Notes under the pieces: model-generated
Seen by the model: only the letters and a program-made list of their open reading frames with translations
Databases searched by the model: none
What the model was told of the DNA's origin: nothing
Shown: in pieces, positions 59,748-64,000 of the stretch
How positions within the stretch are numbered: position 1 is the stretch's first letter
How the letters are laid out: each line of letters starts with the position of its first letter
NCBI GenBank assembly: GCA_963789555.1
Contig: CAWBKY010000007.1
Span: forward strand, 200,278-264,277
Direction: 5' to 3'
Length of the DNA stretch: 64,000 nucleotides
Source: JACXTP01 sp963789555
Lineage (GTDB): Archaea > Thermoplasmatota > Thermoplasmata > Methanomassiliicoccales > UBA472
Made by a program: the position numbers and the translations under genes

Positions 59748-60418
59748 CTACCGTGGCCGCGCAGGATCTGGTCGGTGATCTGCAGCAGCCGGTAGCGCAC
59801 AGCCACCAGCGGGATGCGGGGGTCGACCAGCCATTGCAGCATCACGCCGCGCATCACGCCGAGCAGGATCACCGCGGTGACCGCCGGGTCGTTGTCGGCG
59901 GCGATTTCGCCTTGTTCGATGCCGATGCGGATGTGCTGCTCGAACCAGGCCAGCGCCTTGCGGTTGTAGGCCGCCACCTCGCGCGCAGCGCCGGGGTCGG
60001 CGCTCCATGCCGCTCTCGGTCATCATCACCAGCAGCGCCCGGGTGGCGGTGCAGGCCTGGCGCGGGGTCGGCCGCGCCGCGCCGCGGCGGAGGGCCAGAC
60101 CGAAGTAGAAGCGGATGTTGCCGAGGATCGGCGTCCAGCCCGGGTTCGCGCGCCGGCCCCGCGCGCGCGCTGCTGGCCGAAGCGCTCGCCGATGTAGCCG
60201 GCCAGCGCGTGCAGCAGGCCGGCCTTGCTGCCGAAGCGTGCGCCGGCAGGCCGCGGCTGTAACCGGCGGCCTCGCCCACCTCGGCCAGCGTCATGCGCAC
60301 CGAGCCGCGGCGGGCAACGATCGGCCAGCGCGGCCTCCAGCAAGCGGCGCTCGGCCTCCTCGCGGCGCTCGGCGTGGCTGCGGCGCGGTGCGCGCGGGGC
60401 GGGCGCCAAGCCGCTCAC
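59748..60418 (-). CDS. TetR family regulator (frameshifted)
   Basis: From GTG 60418 (SGLAPAPRAPRRSHAERREEA), a helix-turn-helix follows: RMTLAEVGEAAGYSRGL, FGSKAGLLHALAGYIGERF. The C-terminal ligand domain includes RIGIEQGEIAADNDPAVTAV and GVMRGVMLQWLVDPRIPL. The stop is probably TAG at 59748-59750. Three or more frame changes. It lies immediately upstream of the dehalogenase gene on the same strand and probably controls it in response to the halogenated substrate. Confidence 0.7.
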
Positions 60419-60434
60419 TCCGGCTTGATGCCGG

Positions 60435-60445
60435 CCGCGTACAAA
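60435..60445. other. Chimera border: proteobacterial to Bacillus sequence
   Basis: Within about ten bases the sequence changes from GC-rich tetR upstream DNA to AT-rich DNA. An open frame runs straight through, joining a kinase N-terminus (YTMEFV) to tetR (SGLAPAP), which is an artificial fusion. Confidence 0.8.
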
Positions 60446-60760
60446 CTCCATCGTATAAAATGGCGTTCCACGAAACTCGCCTTTTTCATAAAATGTAGGG
60501 AAATACCGGTAGTTAAGAGAATGCAAAATCTTTTGTTCTTGTATAAAAGAGTTCATTCCCGCTTTAAATACCATCTTGTGCTTTCGTAATAATTTTAATA
60601 CAACATGACTTTCTTTTTCCCTGTCAAAAACAAGATAACTATTTCCATAACTACCTCTACCTAAAAACTCAATAATTTCGTAACGATTATTTATCAGATT
60701 TCCTTGATATAGTGGCTTTGATAGTATATTTGCAGTTGTTAGTAAAGCGCCCTTTATCAT
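60440..60760 (-). CDS. Protein kinase family N-terminus, truncated at chimera border
   Basis: About 107 residues of a bacterial Ser/Thr-kinase-like lobe. YEIIEFLGRGSYGNSYLVFD is the glycine-rich loop, ESHVVLKLLRKHK supplies the ATP-site lysine, and FYTMEFV is the hinge. The catalytic loop and the rest are cut off at the border near 60,440. AT-rich Bacillus-type codon use. ATG 60760. Confidence 0.75.
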
Positions 60761-60800
60761 CTAAATACTTCCTTTATATTTAATCGTTTTTTGTCATCTA

Positions 60801-60983
60801 TTAACTACTAAAAAAACTACTTCTACTCGAGAAAAATCCACTACTTTTACGCTTTTTCTTATAATATCCATGACCCATTTGAGAATGTCGATGATGATCA
60901 TGCCTTTTATTCCGATCACTTGAACTACTATATTTACGATGCGATGATTGATTAAATAAAGATTTCATTAGTTTTCGAAACAC
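60801..60983 (-). CDS. Small basic Ser/His-rich protein
   Basis: A 60-residue protein (RKLMKSLFNQSSHRKYSSSS...HDHHRHSQMGHGYYKKKR). I choose GTG 60983 because AAAGGAGG lies seven bases upstream; the longer frame from 61019 would put that ribosome-binding site inside the gene. Function unknown. Typical of small Bacillus proteins. Confidence 0.6.
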   Translation of the reverse strand: MFRKLMKSLFNQSSHRKYSSSSDRNKRHDHHRHSQMGHGYYKKKRKSSGFFSSRSSFFSS

Positions 60984-61141
60984 CGAGTTTCCTCCTTTAA
61001 ATTTGCTTTGTTCAATCATATTCTAGATTATTGAACCCTCAAACCAAGTCCATTAACCATCTGTTAAAATATCTTGTTTCTTGTTTCATATTACTTATAC
61101 GATTCAGAACATAAGTAGTTTCATTTTTTATTACAATCATT

Positions 61142-61174
61142 AAAAAATGACGAGTTCACATCTCGTCATTTTTT
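61142..61174. terminator. Bidirectional Rho-independent terminator
   Basis: AAAAAATGACGAG (61142-61154) pairs perfectly with CTCGTCATTTTTT (61162-61174) around a seven-base loop TTCACAT. The A and T runs at the ends make it work on both strands. It lies right after the yozD stop. Confidence 0.85.
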
Positions 61175-61178
61175 CCTC

Positions 61179-61373
61179 TTATTCATTTTCATCTATAAAA
61201 GTATCATCCATTATTTCTTCATCAATGATACATTTTTCAATTAAGTATTCGAAGGTAATATCTGCGAGGTCATCCAATTCACCTTCTAAAGGTACATATC
61301 CTCTTTTCAACAACTCCTGAAAGAAAAACTCTGCAATTTCATCTGTATCGATAATGACCTCTACTTCTCTCAC
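61179..61373 (-). CDS. yozD: YozD-like protein
   Basis: A 64-residue acidic protein: VREVEVIIDTDEIAEFFF, GYVPLEGELDDLADITFEYL and IEKCIIDEE match the small Bacillus YozD family of unknown function. I choose GTG 61373 because GGGGG lies seven bases upstream; the longer frame to 61463 has no such site. Followed by a strong terminator. With yozE and the intervening gene it reproduces a Bacillus gene order. Confidence 0.7.
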   Translation of the reverse strand: MREVEVIIDTDEIAEFFFQELLKRGYVPLEGELDDLADITFEYLIEKCIIDEEIMDDTFIDENE

Positions 61374-61518
61374 AGCGTCGCCCCCTTTATAAAAATGTAT
61401 GACCCTGATTATTTTTATAGACCTGAAAAAAAGTTTTAATTTTTTTTTGAATGTGGACTGCATTTTTCAGGGGTAAAAAACATAAATATGGAGGACAAGT
61501 TTAAAATCTGGAGGAAAA

Positions 61519-61692
61519 ATGATGACAAAGATGGAACAGATCATTGAATGGGTTCGAGAAGATGTGAATGAAGAAGACAGTGTTGTTTGGTCCTTTTTTA
61601 ACAATACGCTTAGTTTACACTTTATGTGGTTGATATTCACGGGTATTCCATTTCTATTTTACGTTCTATTTTCATTTGGAAAATTGACGTAG
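61519..61692 (+). CDS. Small single-helix membrane protein (57 residues)
   Basis: Starts MMTKMEQIIEWVREDVNEED, followed by a hydrophobic helix (LHFMWLIFTGIPFLFYVLFSF) in two adjoining parts and a short tail. GGAGG lies six bases before ATG 61519. It is divergent from yozD. No family is recognised. Confidence 0.6.
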   Translation: MMTKMEQIIEWVREDVNEEDSVVWSFFNNTLSLHFMWLIFTGIPFLFYVLFSFGKLT

Positions 61693-61736
61693 CATTAAGT
61701 TGATTGATGGCCATTCTTGCTCAACTTCTTTAATTC

Positions 61737-62385
61737 TCAAATCGTAGCTTTCATAACCTGTAAATATTCGTCATCACGAAACCATTCAAATAAAAAACGA
61801 TAATCATTATAAATATCTAATAATCGATTAATCTGATCTTCTCGTTTCTGAGTATACCTGTTTCTTGTTTTTTTCTTTCTTTGCAAGTGAAAGGGCTAAC
61901 TCATTTGCTTCCAGACCATTTTGCTTTTTTATTAAATAAAGCAGACCAAGCTTTTGCATAAAAGCTTCTGCATTCTCAACATCTGCAAGCAAAATGAGTT
62001 CATGCTCAGCAGCTTCCATCCATTCCCCATCACCAATACGTGCTAATTCATAAATAATGTCTTCCCAAGCATCCTCTTTATAACGCCAGATTTCTGTTCG
62101 AAATCCAATTATTTTAAAAAAATCTGGTCCTTGCCCTTTCACTTGAACGATATCTCCAATAAAAAATTTATATTCAATATCAATGTGTTCTTTTTCTACA
62201 ATTTCTCCATCGTATTCTGATAGTAATTTTAGACTTGTCTCTTTGTAAAGTCCTTCACTCTTATTGACCTCATACACATATGTTCCATCCAACCATTTAA
62301 CATCCGTAATTTTTCCAACCGTTCCATAAATCATGATAACAACCGTATCATTGATTTGAAATTTGGCTTTTCTTCTTCTCCCCAT
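61737..62385 (-). CDS. yodN: YodN-like protein (frameshifted)
   Basis: About 215 residues when joined. The N-terminal part has two SH3-like segments (FQINDTVVIMIYGTVGKITD, EYKFFIGDIVQVKGQGPDFF). A one-base shift in the A-run near 61,870 restores the C-terminal end (REDQINRLLDIYNDYRFLFE...YLQVMKATI) and a stop at 61737. The name rests on its place between yozE and yozD, as in Bacillus subtilis; I cannot confirm it by alignment. Confidence 0.5.
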
Positions 62386-62550
62386 CCCATCCCTCTCCTT
62401 AATATAGAAGCCGCGAAATGTAATTTACATATTATATGCATGGGAATCCGATATGGAAATAAATCAAGAATGATTTTATTCAACAAGAATGTAGTAAGCA
62501 AAGGACGAAACAAACACTACAATATCAATCAAGGAGATTAGGATTTTAAT

Positions 62551-62766
62551 TCATGTGCCAAATATAGACTCCCATGCTTCATCAAAAATTCTCATATTAT
62601 TTAAATAAATCCCGTTAAATTCAAGATATGAGCTAATTTGATCATAGTTAGAAGATGATTTTGGAAAGCTATGATCTTGATAGGCATCATTTGCAAAAAC
62701 ACTAATCACTTCTTTTGGTTCAGGATGGCGGTATTTCATTAAAAAATGATAAAAGGATTTAGCCAT
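62551..62766 (-). CDS. yozE: YozE family protein (UPF0346)
   Basis: A 71-residue protein starting MAKSFYHFLMKYRHPEPK and continuing ISVFANDAYQDHSFPKSSSNYDQISSYLE, the YozE signature. I choose ATG 62766, preceded by GGAG at nine bases, over the upstream ATG 62796. A helical protein of unknown role, found in Bacillales and other Firmicutes. The 165 bases downstream, before yodN, hold no convincing gene. Confidence 0.88.
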   Translation of the reverse strand: MAKSFYHFLMKYRHPEPKEVISVFANDAYQDHSFPKSSSNYDQISSYLEFNGIYLNNMRIFDEAWESIFGT

Positions 62767-62812
62767 ATAGTAAACTCCATTCCATTCAAAATCCATTAAT
62801 GTACCTACTATA

Positions 62813-64000
62813 TCAATCTTTTTGTTGATTAATCAATAATTTATAGATCTCTTTATCCGATAATGGTCGACTAAATAAATAGCCTTGCCCTTCATCACAA
62901 AGAAACTTTGAAAGGAAATGGTAATTGTTCCTCAGTCTCAATTCCTTCTGCAATCACACCGACGTTTAAATTGGCAGCCATATTAATAATCATTTTAATA
63001 ATGGCTCCATTTCGGTTGTCTAGTTTGAATATCTTCCATAAAAGATCGGTCTATTTTAAGAGAATCAATCGGAAAATCCCGTAAATAAGCTAATGATGAA
63101 TATCCTGTACCAAAATCATCTATGGATAGGTGTACTCCAAGCTTTTTTATTTTTTTAAGTACTGGGTATGGTGATTTCAGGAGTCTGCATAATACTTTCC
63201 GTAATCTCTAACTCTAAATAACATGGCTGTAATTGGGTCTTTCTTTAAAATTTCTTTAATGGTATCCACTAAATCTTCTTTAATTGAATAGGAAGAAATA
63301 TTCACTGCCATCCGAATAGTTTGATATCCCATTTTCTTGCCATATCCGATTTTGTCGACAGGCCGTTTCAAGAACCCAAAGACTAATGGGATTAATTAAA
63401 CCTGTTTCCTCAGCTAATGGAATAAATTCTGAAGGCGGTATCATACCTAAAGTAGGGTGTTCCCAGCGAATGAGTGCTTCTACTCCAATGATTTGTTTAG
63501 ATTTAAGTTCACCTTAGGTTGATAATGTAGAACAAATTCTTCATTTTCAACAGCATGCCTTAAAGCGCTTTCCAATTTCATTGTTTTTGTTAAATGATCT
63601 AGATCGAGACCAGCTGTATAAAATTGAACTGCATTATTTCCTTTCTTTTTCGCTACATACATGGCGCTATCTGCTTTCTTTAAAAGGGTCCCAACATCTT
63701 GTCCATCCTTTGGAAAAAGACTAACCCCAAGACTTGCAGCAAGATATAATCTTTCATTACATAAATAAAATGGGTCAATAAATAAACTTATGGTTTCATT
63801 CGCAAATTCTAGTACTTCATCCTTTGACTGATTCTTAAGCACTATAATAAACTCATCTCCACCAAATCGATACAAATCCGCTTTGTTATGAAGGTGCTTA
63901 ATTAAACGATTGTGCAACATCACATAAGAACTTGATCTCCAACATTATGACCTAAAGTATCATTAATATATTTAAAACGATTCAAATCTAAAAAGATGAG
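62813..64000 (-). CDS. GGDEF-EAL cyclic-di-GMP protein, N-terminus beyond window (frameshifted)
   Basis: Makes or degrades cyclic-di-GMP. The diguanylate cyclase domain has the active motif YRFGGDEFIIVL and the later SLGVSLFPKDGQD. The phosphodiesterase domain starts FVLHYQPKVNL, then GVEALIRWEHP (intact EAL), MAVNISSYSI, LEITES and SIDDFGTGYSSLAYL (intact metal-binding DDFGTG), and ends LCDEGQGYLFSRPLSDKEI. At least four frame changes (near 62,920, 63,040, 63,170, 63,370-63,500). The first frame is open at the window edge, so sensor domains are missing. Confidence 0.85.

Noticed and set aside
56260..60440. A genomic island carrying a dehalogenase in the archaeon
   Set aside because: Both edges cut genes, no integrase, tRNA or repeats flank it, and a third unrelated genome follows directly. 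Chimerism explains it better.
62356..62541. Plus-strand open frame of 61 codons between yodN and yozE
   Set aside because: It overlaps the yodN start, lacks a ribosome-binding site and has no recognisable pattern.
1..64000. CRISPR arrays, insertion sequences, rRNA genes
   Set aside because: No regularly spaced repeats, transposase genes with inverted repeats, or rRNA-like sequence were seen.

Overview
The window is a chimeric contig made of three unrelated pieces. Positions 1 to about 56,200 are moderately GC-rich archaeal DNA. About 56,200 to 60,440 is very GC-rich proteobacterial-type DNA. About 60,440 to 64,000 is AT-rich Bacillus-type DNA. At both borders base composition, codon use and gene content change abruptly inside genes, so assembly or read chimerism is more likely than gene transfer. 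In all three pieces genes are interrupted by single-base frameshifts, often in homopolymers. I read these as long-read errors and annotate such genes as single frameshifted CDSs.

The archaeal part shows ether-lipid and isoprenoid genes (GGPP synthase, geranylgeranyl reductase, cis-prenyltransferase, UbiA family), archaeal TATA boxes close to start codons, RNA 2'-phosphotransferase, methanogenesis marker protein 11 and the distal end of an Fpo/Nuo-like complex I operon. A Thermoplasmatota archaeon near Methanomassiliicoccales fits, but the taxon is inference.

Layout of the archaeal part: fpoM (partial)-fpoN and isoprenoid genes (1-6.8 kb); mmp11, DUF2797 and kptA (6.8-9.9 kb); a structured AT-rich leader followed by a four-gene glutamate synthase cluster with an FAD/Fe-S oxidoreductase in place of the usual NADPH subunit (9.9-17.7 kb); folD and fhs (17.8-20.9 kb); DUF3786 and polysaccharide deacetylase; a six-gene translationally coupled operon hdrA-hdrA2-mvhD-metV-metF-molybdoenzyme/cytochrome-b-like (22.5-28.5 kb); UbiA, acsE, RNase III, purH, a sensor kinase, a CDF transporter, flavoredoxin and a terpene-cyclase-like protein (28.6-37.8 kb); acsV (RACo), core methionine synthase and acsF/cooC on the plus strand facing acsB-acsD-acsC on the minus strand (37.8-46.7 kb); assorted genes; and a six-gene biotin-dependent carboxyltransferase operon (50.9-56.1 kb).

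The central biology is a nearly complete, bacterial-style, tetrahydrofolate-linked Wood-Ljungdahl pathway in an archaeon. Fhs and FolD carry formate to methylene-THF. MetF/MetV with HdrA-like and MvhD proteins reduce it to methyl-THF. AcsE passes the methyl group to the corrinoid protein AcsCD, which RACo reactivates. AcsB condenses methyl, CO and CoA. A core methionine synthase beside these genes may draw methyl groups from AcsCD. No CO dehydrogenase (acsA/cooS) or formate dehydrogenase is visible in the window.

The proteobacterial piece carries tetR, a fused NAD(P)H-dependent reductive dehalogenase and a fragment of a LivG-like ABC ATPase. The Bacillus piece carries a truncated protein kinase, a yozE-yodN-yozD block and a truncated GGDEF-EAL protein.
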